DNA of 64,000 nt, from contig JBAIAC010000057.1 in assembly GCA_037349315.1 (NCBI GenBank), positions 13,113,501-13,177,500 on the forward strand. Direction: 5' to 3'. A model generated the notes under the pieces. The model was not told the origin of the DNA, ran no database searches, and was given only the letters and a program-made list of their open reading frames with translations. Numbering within the stretch: the first letter of the stretch is position 1; each line of letters starts with the position of its first letter. A program made the position numbers and the translations under genes. This document shows, one piece after another, positions 22,881-34,186 of the stretch. Origin of the DNA: Chelydra serpentina. Its lineage: Eukaryota > Chordata > Testudines > Chelydridae.

Positions 22881-24123
22881 ACTGAGGGAGTTGAATTCCT
22901 GGCTGGTTTATATCCTGATGTAGAAAGATGGGTTGACATTATAAAGAAAGGGAATGGTGGAATTAAATAATAGAGTCCTTCCTTTTTCTGGTTCCTAGAT
23001 AGGACCAGGAAGTGTTGTAGGAAGAACTTAATACAATGAGGGATGGCTGGGTAAGAGCTCTCTATGTGCAAACGCACACGTCTATTACCTCTCGGCACAT
23101 GCAGCAGAATTAGGCAGAGCAGCAGTGAGACGGCAGCAACATAATGATGCATCACTAATGCATTTTCCCCAAAGAGAAACACCTTCCAGGCAGCAGGCTG
23201 CGTTCTCCCACAGCTTGGAGAGTGAAAAGTGGGCTCGTCGTTTCGAAGCGGTGGCTCATTCTGAGGGGGCAGAATTGAGTTTGTATGCGAAGAGGAAGAA
23301 CTGTAGAAAGAACCACGGAAACGCATCCCAAGCCTGAATTCTGGAACGGCGGCGTGACCTTGGATTGGGTGAACGCCCTTCAGTAGGTGCTTAGGTATTC
23401 GAGTGATGAGGGCCAGGCAAGCAGATGATAGATAGCTGTAGCTGTCTTCCTTCATGCTCTGTAATTTCCAGAGAGACAGGATCCTCACATGCACCCTCTA
23501 CAGTTTTGGTGGTGTGGTCTGGGGGACGGGGGAAGGGTAGCTCTCTCTTTTCTTTTCACAGTCTGTGTAATGGTAGCAGCAGGATTCTGTCCCATAAGGC
23601 ACTCCGTTTTAGTGCATCATGTTGCATCTGAATGTTGCATCAGGAGCTCATGTTACAGGCGCACAAAGTCAAGGGGATACCAGGCAGGCAGGGCCCATAG
23701 CTGTAGGCAAACCTAGCTTAACACATCACATTAATGTTTAACAGCCTAAGTCAGGGCCATTGAGCTCAGCAGTAATTAAAGTACATTTGACACTGCCCCC
23801 AAGATGATACCCAGAAACACAGACCAACGGAATTGATTGACAAGAAAGGTGCGTCCCCACCCCTCAGAGCTTGGCAGCAAAGTCTATGCGAATTAGGCAT
23901 CTAATATACAGCATCTCTCTATATAGCCGAGCCCTGAAGGCCCATCCACCATATTAAAAATGAATCGCTATTTTCTGCAGGTGTGTGCGAATAACGGGGA
24001 CAGTTGGAAGTCCTTTATTCGGTCCCTTGTTAAGGTATGCCATCCTCTGCAGGGAAATATTCACAACCGGGGCTGCCTGAAACAACTCCTTCCCTGCAGC
24101 ATTACATGTTCCGGCTGTAATGA
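22881..24123. other. Non-coding stretch with a long but unrecognised open frame
   Basis: A 266-codon minus-strand open frame (22694-23494) covers much of this stretch. It shows no domain, no signal of conservation and no splice-bounded exon shape, and its end lies in a SINE, so I treat it as chance. Nothing else was recognised. Confidence 0.4.
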
Positions 24124-24375
24124 CTAAAGGCCCCAACTGAGATCAGGGCTCATTGTGCTAGGTACTGTACAGAGAGACAGTCCCCGCTCTGAAGAGCCTA
24201 CTGGTCTACTAAACCAGACAGGCAGCGGGTGGGAGGAAGACATGCAAGCAGAAGGCATAGAGAGGTTAAGTGACTTACCTATGGTCACACAAGCTGTCTG
24301 GGGCAGAGCTGGAACTAAATTCAAATCTCCTGAGTCAAAAATCAAGTGCTTTAACCACCAGACTGTCCTCCTCAA
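24124..24375 (-). mobile_element. MIR/CORE-like SINE
   Basis: In minus-strand order, cagtctggtggttaaagcac is the tRNA-like head, then ttccagctctgccccagaca and accataggtaagtcacttaa, ending near ctgtacagtacctagcacaa. Nearly complete. Confidence 0.75.
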
Positions 24376-25289
24376 GCCCTGAGCATCCCGTGCACAGCAA
24401 GAAGACTGAATTCTCTTTTATTTCTAAAGGAACGCTGTCAGGAGAAAATGTCTGTGTCCACTTCCTGTGCAGTGTAAGTCCCCTGAAGTCAATAACAGAA
24501 CACCTGGGTTAAGCTTGGTATAAACAGATATTGACATTCTTGGCAGGTGTTATGAATAATGCTTAATGGGACAAAGTTCTATCACAAAGTGCAAATGTTC
24601 CCAAGCTCACACATACAAACCAACACAATCACACATACCCCTCCCCCCGCCCCAAAAAGCAGAATTATCGTCCTCTTTGCTTCAAGCAAGAGACAGCCCC
24701 AACAATCTGAATATTCCTGCCAAGACCATGAATCCTTTGTGCAGGGCTGCAGGCATAGGTGGCATTCCAAGATCAGGGAGTATATGCAAAAAGTTGGCCA
24801 AATTTTAACTATTTGGACTGAAATTTACCATTTAGAAGCCGGATTAGAGTAGGGCTAGAGGAAAATGTCTATGGTTAGGACTGAATCCAATTCATTTAAA
24901 TCTAAAAACAGGATTCTCCTCTACTTGACTCTGTCAAAATGCCCTTAACATCTAGAGGTCTGGGTATCCCAGCAGAAGGGATATTAATTCTGGGGAGCTG
25001 GAACCTTGCAGAGTCCTTAAAGAAAGGTGTCCATCTAGTGGGAATCAGTGGGGCAAGGAGGAGAGAAGAATGCGTGTGTCCTTCATTTCTGCAACAGAAG
25101 CCATTCTTACTAGTAAACTAGGGATGAAGTTGAGTCTTGAGTCTAAACGTACACAGTACATGAAATTAACCCTTTACACTCAGCATCAGAAGTGGAGCTT
25201 TATTTCAGGCCAGTCTCTAGTGATGAGGGCTAGTTCAATGAGTAATTATCTTGGCCAACACAATCAAAGGGCCCTGACATGCCTGCATG
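24376..25289. other. Non-coding stretch, nothing recognised
   Basis: Mixed sequence without recognisable genes or repeat families. Confidence 0.4.
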
Positions 25290-25452
25290 TGTAACCCACA
25301 CACCTACTGGGTGTGGTGCTCTGTCCCCTTCTAGTGGCACTGAGACCACTGAGAGATTAATGAGTCTGCTACACCAGCAGTGTGGCTTTTAGCTCATGCA
25401 ATAGAGACTCATGCATTTAGCTCCAGAGGTCCCAGGTTCTGTCAGTGTTACA
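25290..25452 (+). mobile_element. Short tRNA-like solo LTR with 4-bp target duplication
   Basis: It starts TGTAACCCACACACCTACTG and ends GTCAGTGTTACA. The flanks are catg (25286-25289) and catg (25453-25456), an exact 4-bp duplication. Inside are an A-box-like tagctcatgcaatagaga and cagaggtcccaggttc, the B-box side, cut short by a deletion of the segment after it. At 163 bp it is the shortest member seen here. A different LTR (25566) lies just downstream. Confidence 0.85.
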
Positions 25453-25565
25453 CATGGACCAGGTGGCAGGAGCTGGGGATGTTATCCACAGGAAATGAGC
25501 ATGGTGACATCATAGATGGTTCAGCAAGTTGGGTACCAGGTTCTGACCCTTGTCAAAAGGGTCAC

Positions 25566-26326
25566 TGTGACGGTCTGTCCACTCCAGACAAAACTTGAGC
25601 AGGTTAAAAAGGGCCAATTAACCCACAGACTGCACCTGGAGGGGAGCCAAGACCTGATCAAACCTAATGGCTGAGGAGGCCAAGCTGGGCAGGTGCAGGC
25701 TGATCTTATATAAAACCAGGCAGTAGTGAGCAAGAAGGGCAGTTACTGTCTAGAGAGGAGGGGAGTCAGCTAGGTACAAAGAAGAGGTCTAGGGGTAGAG
25801 TAAGCCGTGGGATCCTGCCTTGACTCTGGCAAGAACTCAAGAGGGGGTGAAGCAGCCACATGGAGCTGAGGAAGCTCCAGTGGCAACCCAGAGGTGGGCC
25901 AGAAGATAGCGGGGGAAAGGTAGGAAAGAACCCAGGGAAACAGCAACAAGAGTGGAGATTGGGCAGACCATGGTTGCTGGCCATAGGGTCCCTGGTCTAG
26001 AACCTCGAGTAGTGGATGAACCTGGGTTCCCCTGCTGGCCACTGGGAAAGTGGCACAGACTGGGCAGTGGAGCAGAAGACTGTCTGAGATAATTTGTCCA
26101 GTAGGACTTTGACATCCTGGAAGGGGAGGACTATAGTGACCTAGCCAGAGGGTTGAGTCACAAAGTAGGAATAACTTGAGTTCAGAGAGACGTAGACAGA
26201 GAATGCGCACGCATGCAGGTGACCACAGGGTGAGCAACCAAAGGAGTGGTCAAGGACTGGTCAAGAGCTAAGCCCCAGAAACAGCACAAGGAGGCTCCGC
26301 AGCAGTGACTAGTAAACCCCATGCCA
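25566..26326 (+). mobile_element. Solo LTR, 761 bp, 5-bp target duplication
   Basis: It begins TGTGACGGTCTGTCC and ends ACCCCATGCCA, with gtcac on both sides (25561-25565, 26327-26331). A TATA-like ttatataaaa lies near 25706-25715. No second LTR or internal domain is adjacent. Several short frames inside (for example 25770-26237) are non-coding LTR sequence. Confidence 0.8.
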
Positions 26327-26331
26327 GTCAC

Positions 26332-26934
26332 TATTGAAAGTTACGCTGAAATCATGTCACTGTTACATGAAAGGGAGCATGTTAGAGTGTCAGTGATACA
26401 GATAAAAATATAAGATGCTTTTTTCAGAGGCCTTTGGTATCCATTGGAAATACAGGGGATTTCTGGAGACGGACTGCAGAATAATTAGCTTAGTCATTTA
26501 TTTCACATTAAAAAACAGATAAGAACGTAGGGTAGTAGGAGATGCAAAATATGACTCATTGGATTAATCATCATCTCTTAACAGTATAAAGTTTAAAGAA
26601 CCGGCCCAATTTCTGTGGGACTTATAAAAATACACAATAGCAGTGGCAAACGTATGCTATTCCCACAGCAGGAAAGGCACTGTGATGACCTCAGTGCATG
26701 ACAGAGGCAAGTAAATGAAAAACAACTATGTTTACTTCAGCTGCAAAATTGTCATTAACGTCACTGAGAGCAGGATTTGATCCTTATGGAAAAAAATGCA
26801 CGTTTGCCAAAGGGAAATGGACAAAACTAGGAAGTATTTTTGCTTTAGTGTGTTTTTGTTTTGTTTTTAATATGAATTTGGTACTGGATCTGGGAAAGTA
26901 TCTGGGTGTGTTGACCAAAAGGTAGGTTGAAGAC
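26332..26934. other. Non-coding; possible conserved block at 26490-26660
   Basis: No gene was seen. The AT-rich 26490-26660 part (tagtcatttatttcacatta, ggattaatcatcatctctta) shows no repeat signature and may be a conserved element; untested. Confidence 0.3.
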
Positions 26935-27727
26935 ATTTTACTTTTTTACTCAGGGAATTCTGTGCCAAAAAAATTACAAAGTCTGTGCACAATATTTTCA
27001 AAAACAACACAATATAATCACACCAGTTTCAATTATTTTGGTAATTAAAACACTAGGACGATTGGATATGAATGAGCAATCTCTCATCCAGGCTGATGAT
27101 ACAGGCAGTGCACCAGGTTTCTGTACACAGGCTAGAAATCCCTTTAGCCTGGGACCAGCACTTCCCCCAGTTTAGTCTTTATTCCTCAGGTGTTTCCAGG
27201 AGTTCTCTTGTGTGGGGAGTGAGGCCCCTAGGTGATGTTACACCCCACCTTATATAGATTTAACATATGGTGGGAACCCTTTGTTCCAAAAATAGTTCCC
27301 AGCCCCGTTTGTGGAAAAATACGGGTACCCAAAATGGTGTTCAGTGTCAGGTGGTCTGGTCACATGCCCTTGCTGAGTCATAGCCGCCATTACTTACAAG
27401 CCAGCTGAAACATTCACAGGAAGACTAATGGGCTGTGGAAAAGCTTGTCTTTGTTGATGAGCCATTAGTACTGTCTAGCTTCATCATTGTTGTACCTGAA
27501 AGGCTAGCTGTGGGTGTTCTCCAGCGTAAGCACAGTTGAAATACAGATTCATAGTCAATATTCAGAACAAAAATGATACATGCCTACAAATAGGATAATC
27601 ATATTCAGCAAATCATAACTTTTCTAAGGACACCTTACATGACCCATCTTGTAGAAAAGGCATCACAATTATTCCATAATCATACCATGATCATACAACT
27701 ATGAATAATATGGGGTGGCCTGTCACA
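26935..27727 (-). mobile_element. LTR-like element with TATA and poly(A) signal
   Basis: On the minus strand it starts TGTGACAGGCCACCCC at 27727. A TATA box tctatataaggtgg lies near 27249-27262 and a poly(A) signal gaataaagac near 27176-27185, spaced as U3/R in an LTR. The last part (about 26935-27060; ggaattctgtgccaaaaaaa on the plus strand) may be a separate neighbouring repeat. No clean target duplication was found, so the lower end is uncertain. Confidence 0.6.
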
Positions 27728-27769
27728 AATTGTGTGCACTGAGTCTGCATTCCATGCTAGAAATACCTT

Positions 27770-28170
27770 TAATTAGAGCTGCAAGAATAATAGATTTTTT
27801 TGGTTTGCTGGCAAGTCTGAAACAAAAATTAAAAAACTGGTTTGGATCAACCAAACAATGAATGTTTAAAATTTCTGACAAATTGAAAAGCCAAAAAATT
27901 CATTTGGGGTCAAACAAAACATTAAGCTTCACATAAAACATTTCTTTTCAATTTTGAGCATTTTTAAAAATATTTTTAATGCTTAAAAATAAAATGAGGA
28001 CATTTCCAAACAAGAAGTTATTTTGAAATTTTAAAAACCCCCACATTTTAATATTTTGGAATTTGTATAGGCTTCCCCACCTCCCCAGCTGAAACAATTC
28101 ACTGACATGGACACCAATTCACAAAATGTCCGTCAACTTGAAAGGGCATTTTTTTTCTCCAAAAGAAGGT
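27770..28170. repeat. AT-rich dispersed repeat, copy D
   Basis: Words aaaaactggtttggatcaac, aaatttctgacaaattg and tcaaacaaaacattaagctt place it with the other AT-rich blocks. Confidence 0.5.
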
Positions 28171-28195
28171 TCCAGTTGAAAATTTGCTATATGTA

Positions 28196-28280
28196 AGTAC
28201 AGCGTCTAGCACAATGTGCTCCTGATCTTGGTTGGAGCTTCTCAGAGCTCCTTTAATACTAGTAATAATAAGGAGGTACT
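28196..28280 (+). mobile_element. MIR/CORE-like SINE tail fragment
   Basis: The words tacagcgtctagcacaatgt and ctcctgatcttggttggagc, ending in tactagtaataataagg, are the plus-strand tail of the SINE type at 61047. Confidence 0.6.
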
Positions 28281-29199
28281 TAGGTACTTATGCAGTGCCT
28301 AGGCCTTGGGCTGGCTCAGACTTTCACCCTGCTGTGTGTGCTAGTCACCCTGGTTTGCATGCTGCTCAACAGACAGCTGTGGTCACTGAAATTCGCTGCT
28401 GTGTTATACAGAAGACTGAAAGATAAGTGACCTTGACTAGCCTTGAAGGACAATAATAATCCCCTTGAAACACACGGCTCCCAGCTCTGTATTGCTCTGA
28501 TGAGACAGAATTCATAAATAGATAAAGGAAATAACTAAACCCAGTCCATTTACCAAGCTCATTAAGCACAGATGTGAGATCACTGCAAGCCAATCAGAAA
28601 GCTGGAGTCCAACATTCAGCGCTCTAAAGCGGTTCCAGATTACTGGACATCTTGACTTGCAGAATTTACAACATTTTATAAATGACACTCATATTTGGGG
28701 CTAAAGCACTACATTTTGCAACATATTGCCAGCCAGTGTCTCTTAACCATACTAAGATTCCCTGAGGCAGCAATGGATGGGAACAGCTGTTACATGGTAC
28801 AAACCTAACGCCCCTATGGACATCAAGAACGTAGAAGATCTGCTTCTTGTGGCTAATCAAATAGTGTTTTATGGGGTGGCCTCCCATCGTTCACAATCTC
28901 AGCATCACTCTACCAAAGTCAATGAAACCACACCGGTTTGCACCCATGGAGGATCTGGCCCGTTATGCTGAGTAGCAATGTGTGCGCTCATCACAAAAGC
29001 AGAGACATTTTCTTCTTACGTCAGGTTGGCACCCATGTAAGTATTACAAGATCACGAGAATGGTTCAGAAAATCATGTGATAAATAATGTTTTGTTTATT
29101 TCCCCTCATTTATGAGCCGTTAGGAGGTCACATTTTCAATCTTTTCTCCACAGTCATGAGGACTGGAATGGAAACTGCATTACATGCTAAAGGTGATCA
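28281..29199. other. Non-coding stretch, nothing recognised
   Basis: No recognisable gene or repeat. Confidence 0.4.
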
Positions 29200-29312
29200 T
29201 AGGGTCTGTCTTCACGGCAGTTGAGAGGTGCAATATAGATAGATCAAAGCTAGCTCATCTATGTCTACACGCACTGCAATCACACCTTACCAATGCAGTG
29301 CAGACATACTGT
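29200..29312. mobile_element. Short 'gtctaca'-type MITE
   Basis: The ends gggtctgtcttcacggcagt and gcagtgcagacatactgta are imperfect inverted copies. The centre tatgtctacacgcactgcaa matches sister elements. About 113 bp. Confidence 0.6.
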
Positions 29313-30554
29313 ATTAATCATTATGTGTAAGCAAGCCCAATAAGAATGCTAGTGGCTCTGATTAATACAGATGAACTCAGGAAGTGGATCATCATCCTCA
29401 TTTAGGTTGTGTTTTTTTTAAATCAGCAATCAGGCTGACAGGGAAACCTAGCGAGATGCTTTTCTAATGCATAGTCATAAGCAGGCTGGAAGACTTGGAA
29501 ACATTACTGTGTGTGGCACACCCGTGTCTTGTTGATCAGCAGCAAGTGGCAGCCAAAATATGGTAGTGATCTGGTTTCCTGTCTGGCGTGCCAAAAGAAA
29601 AAAAAACCAATGCATGTGTTTTATCATTCAAATGGGTCTGAATCCATGTTTCCTCGAACCTTGTGGTATCATTTACACCAAGGCAAAGTGAGTGTTAAAA
29701 TGTTCCTGTTCTGGTTTGGTAGCGTTTTACTCCCTTTTGAACTGAAGTAAATAAGTACACAAGGTGCAGGGCAATAAAGAATCAGGCTTTTTATATTCAT
29801 CTTCAGCCTTTCCAGATCCAGATAGGGCATACTGGTCACGCTCAGCACACCCTGCAATAACCCTGGAGACTAAAGTCTTCTGTTTATCCACTGAACAGAG
29901 ACAGTGGCAGTACAAATTTCCCTTTCATTGCTTTGCCAATACACTGGATCCCTGACCACGCATAACCCTGAGATATCTCAGTGGAGAACCAGGCTACAGG
30001 GGTGAAATATAATCCTGGCATCTGTGCAAATCTGAACCAATATTCTCTCTCACACACAGTGAACCCACAAATAATGCAGATTGATTTATTTCAAATAATA
30101 AATTATTCAGAAGCAAAGATGTGCTTAAAGAATTAAAGTTGATGAACTCCTACAAAGTGACAGTTAGACACCTAATCAGTTTCAATATAACAAAAACCGA
30201 TCCCAGAGAGACATAGGGAAACATGAAATATAATTGCAAAAGTTGCCTGAAACATAAATCACGGCAGAATTTATTAATCACACAAAATACAAATGCCCAT
30301 AAATCCATGTGAAATGAGCAGACCAGCCCATCAGAGGATCAGGAAGAAACGACATTGATAGCACCTGGAAAAAATATTGGAGTAAAACTGACTCACAAGA
30401 GGGAAGACAATACAGGTGAACCAAAAATGTGACAGATTTAAGTCTTTTTAGCGCTTGATGATCCTGGCTTCCAGGAACCTCCTTGCTGTTCATCGCAGAA
30501 TTGGGGGAAATGGTTTGCAGGAAGGATGGTCTTGTGGGTTGGGCTTGAGTGAAA
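29313..30554. other. Non-coding stretch, nothing recognised
   Basis: Mostly AT-rich sequence without a recognisable gene. Confidence 0.4.
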
Positions 30555-30740
30555 TTCAGGAGATCTGGGTTCAGCACTGACTGAATCACAGACTTCCTGT
30601 GTGTCCTTGAGCAACCTACCTGTGGCTCAGTTTTCTATCTATAAAATGGGGACAATGCATCCCTCCCTCACAGCAGTGCTGATAGGAGAACGTCCAGCAA
30701 TGACTGCGGTGCTGAGGTACTATATGACGGTCATGTCAGT
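30555..30740 (+). mobile_element. MIR/CORE-like SINE
   Basis: The words ctgggttcagcactgactga, tgtgtccttgagcaacctac and ctataaaatggggacaatgc occur in family order. Confidence 0.65.
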
Positions 30741-30864
30741 AGATTGGTGTACTCTGACGTAACGTTGTTGGCCTCAGGGGAATTGCATCAATTTTTCACC
30801 AGCTGAGGATCTGGCCATGGTATGGAAAATTATGTGGATTGAGATAATAGTAGCAAGGACTTTC

Positions 30865-31120
30865 TTCTAACATAGCAGAGCCTAAGCACTGCACAGACAT
30901 AAGAGACAGTCCAGACCCGCAATATCTTCAACCTAACCAGACAAGACAGAAAATTAAAAAGTAGCATTATTCCCATTGTACAGATGGTAAATGAGACACA
31001 AATTCAGTGATTTGTGACTTGCCAAGGTCACACGGGAAGGTCTGTGGCAGATTTAGGATCTGAACCTTTGTTAATGGATAATCTAGTTCCTTAAACACAA
31101 GATCAACCTTCTGCCCTTTG
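30865..31120 (-). mobile_element. MIR/CORE-like SINE
   Basis: The plus strand shows attcccattgtacagatggt, gacttgccaaggtcacacgg and gcagatttaggatctgaacc, the reverse of the family order. It abuts the CR1 copy that starts near 31125. Confidence 0.65.
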
Positions 31121-32140
31121 ATAGTAAAGCAGTTAATGAGGCTGCAGAAAAGGCAGAAGTATTTGGAAAGAAGTAGGATGATTTACTCATACAGCATGAT
31201 GAACTATTTTCCAGTTCATTAGTAACTAAGGAGGATTTAAAAAGCATCAACACTAAGGATGGATATTTTTAATGTAGCAGACCTGGATAACTTGCACCTA
31301 AAAGTCCTAAAAGAGTTGTCTGAGGAGATCTCTGATGTAAATCTTTAATGATTCTTGGATACTGGGGAAATTCCTGAAGACTGGACATGTACTAATGTTG
31401 TGCCAATATTCATAAAGGACAAGTGGGGTGACCAAGGTAATTAGAGGCCAGTTATATCAATCCTTACATCAATCCTGAGCATACTTATGGAAAAGCTGAT
31501 ATAGGATTCAATCAATAAAAAAAGTAAAGGCAGGGAATACGATTAATCCCAGTCTATGTTTTTATGCAAAATAAGTCTTGTCAAACCAAACTAATTTCAT
31601 TTTTTCATGAAATTATGAGTTTGAATAAAGGTAACAGATGCAATTTACTTTGGTTTTTGTAAGGCATTTGGCATAGTATCACAAGGTACTCTGAGTGGAA
31701 AATTAGCACTGTACAATATCAGTAAAATACATGTTATGCGGATTAAGAGTGGGCTGACAGATCTCAAAAGGTAGTTGTCAATGGGGACTTATCATTGAAT
31801 AGGGTTTATTTCTAGAAGGGTTTCACAGGGATCGGTTTTAAGCCCAAAGCTATTCAGTATTTTTATCAGTGCTCTGGACGCAAGGGTAAAAATCACTGCA
31901 GATAAAATTGGCAGATGATACAGATTGGCAGAGTGGTAAATAATGAGGACAGGTGAGTCATACAGCAATCTGGATTGCTTTGTAAACTAAGCCCATTCAA
32001 ACAAAAGGCATTTTAATTACAGCCAAATGGAAAGTCCTATATTTAGGCCAAAAAAACCACACACACACACACGGGCCCCTTCTATAGAAGGGGCAGACTA
32101 TATCCTGCAGTGACTCTGAAAAGGATTTTGGGGTCATAGT

Positions 32141-33460
32141 CAGGGCCATCATTAGGATGTATGGAACCTTATGCAGTATTATTAAACTGGTGCCCCTATG
32201 CCCAATGGCAGCCCAGGCTCACATGTGTATTTTAGATAAGGGTGGTCTTTTGAAGGATGTATTTAAAAAACAATATGTCTAAAGATCCAAGCATTTAAGG
32301 CTAAAGATGAATACTGAGATTGTGCATCTACAAATCTATGCAAGGATTTTTTAGAGGTGTGATTTTATAATCTTATATTTTTTAAAGCAAATTTTAAACT
32401 AAGGGCCTGTAGACTAACATGCTCTGAGTAAATATTACAGTCATGCACAACTGGTTTTGTCTGTACATTCAGAAACTGACAGTATATACCGAGGGGTTGA
32501 CAAATGCCTGTTAAATGGCTTTATTACCACTTGAATGGCTCTGTAGCAGATTGAGCATTTACCACCATGCCTCCTGCTGGTCATCCAGGAATTAGCTCTT
32601 TCCAGCCTCAGAGCACCTCCTGCTGGCCAGTATCTCACCTGCCTCAGGCCCCATGTCCCTCTAGGACCCCAGTGCCCCTTACCTTGGGGTGCTGCCCCAC
32701 AGCAGTGCCCCCACCCTCTGGGTCTCTCTGCCCAAGGGAACCCTCTCCCCCATACCCACCTTGCCTCAGTGGCTACTGCCAGTCATCATCTAGCCCCCCT
32801 TTCTCTGGGACAAACTGCAACGGACACTCATCATTGGCAAGGGGGCTAGACCTGCTGCCTCTGCCTATCCCTTTGCCTATCCTCTACAGCCCCAGGACCT
32901 GCTTAGGCCTTAAACAAGGCCTCAGCCTGGGGTGTTGCCAGGCTGGAGCTCCCCAGCACCTCTTGCCCTTCCCCAGCACTGCTCTGCCCCAGGGACCCTA
33001 TTCCAAGACAGCTAAATCCTTCCCACTCCAAGGCTAGAGTGAGACTGACCCAGTGCCTCTCTTAGCCCTTAGATCAGGGCCAGCTGTGGCCTGATTGGGT
33101 GTGGTCACAGCTGTGGCCGGCCGCCTCCCCAATCAGCCTAGCCTTTTTCTCCAGGAGCAGGATAACTACCCTGCTTCTGCCTGCCCACTTCCTGGAACCC
33201 AATAGGTACAGGCTCTTTAACAGTTTCAGTGTTGAGCTAATAAGTCTGGCAGGCTGGAGGCTTTTTCACTTTTAAGTACTAGTTCCCCTCCCGAGGAAAA
33301 CTCACCAGGCTGCAGCAGCCAGCTGTGGTGGGAGCCTACAGGAAGGGTCAGAACAGGGATAGGCAGAGGTAGCAGGGAGGATACTAAGATCCAGGGGTGC
33401 CCCAAATTTTTGGATGCCCTACGCAGACTCATATGCTGCGTAAGCCTAAGGACGGCCCTG
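32141..33460. mobile_element. hAT-type element inserted in CR1
   Basis: The ends CAGGGCCATCATTAGG and CCTAAGGACGGCCCTG are inverted copies with 14 of 16 matches. The flanks gtcatagt (32133-32140) and gtcagagt (33461-33468) match at 7 of 8. Removing the element restores continuity of the CR1 sequence. It is itself interrupted by an LTR at 32542-33210; without that it would be about 646 bp and non-autonomous. Confidence 0.85.
32542..33210 (-). mobile_element. Solo LTR nested in the hAT element
   Basis: Bounded by TGTAGCAGATTGAGC and CCCAATAGGTACA on the plus strand, with ggctc on both sides (32537-32541, 33211-33215), an exact 5-bp duplication. Read on the minus strand it is similar along its length to the LTR at 5613-6284 (shared gatgactggcagtagcc and ggggcagcacccca-type words), so both belong to one family. 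The 156-codon frame across it is not a gene. Confidence 0.85.
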
Positions 33461-34186
33461 GTCAGAGTGGACAACCAACTGAACACGAGCTCCCAGTGCA
33501 ATGCTGTACAGTAGCAAAATGGGCTAATGCCGTCCTGGAATGTATGAACAGGAGAATGGTGTGGATGAGCAGGGAGGATATCGGTATGCAGCAGTAGTGA
33601 GACAAACTGGAATACTGTACACAGTGCTGGTGTCCACATTTCACAAAGGATGTTGAAACAACTGGAGAGGGTGCAGAGAATAGCCACAAAAATAAGTTGA
33701 GGCATAGAGAAAATACCTTGCAACGAGAGAGAGGGCTCAACCTCTTTAGCTTCTCAAAAAGAAGACTGAGAGGTGACTTGATTGTAGCATACAAGGACCT
33801 TCATGGGGAGAAATGCCAGGTACTACCGGACTCTAATCTAGCCGAGAAAGGCAGAACAAGAAACAATAGCTGGATGTTAAGCCAGCCATTCAAATGAGAA
33901 GAAATAAGAAACACTGTAACAGTGAGGGTGATTAGCCGGTGCAACAAACTGTGATAGTTTGGGGAATATGTCAGTGTCAGCTTAAGAATTCCTTTTGGTT
34001 ATATGAAATATCGTCCATGATTGCTACAGTCACTGTGACTTAGCTCAGCCATTTGCTAGCAGGGTCCTGGCACATGGCAAACAGACTGTCTGGAAAGGCA
34101 GGACGGGGCTAGCAAGGAGACATCAATAGTGAATGGTTCTTAACTGCTTGGGCAATGGGGTTTCTGCCAGCAAGAGCCTTTGCATG

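Larger units (their letters stand above)
31125..33985 (+). pseudogene. Old CR1 LINE ORF2 remnant, interrupted by a nested insertion
   Basis: Conceptual translation of 31125-32010 gives recognisable CR1 reverse-transcriptase pieces despite many stops and shifts. They include a PDWTCTNVVPIF-like stretch, VSQGSVLSPKLFSIFIS (the conserved GVPQGSVLGP region) and a broken counterpart of the catalytic Y/FADD site near 31910. The sequence resumes at 33461 after the nested hAT element: gtggacaaccaactgaacac continues a CR1 segment that broke off at ggggtcatagt (32130-32140). It runs on through words such as agtgctggtgtccacatttc and gaagactgagaggtgacttg to about 33985. Far more decayed than the CR1 at 54110. 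Confidence 0.8.

Noticed and set aside
25770..26237. 155-codon minus-strand frame
   Set aside because: It lies wholly within the solo LTR at 25566-26326 and has no known protein features.
32567..33037. 156-codon proline-rich frame
   Set aside because: It lies wholly within the nested solo LTR.
33226..33723. 165-codon minus-strand open frame
   Set aside because: It is antisense to the CR1 remnant and crosses the hAT/CR1 junction.
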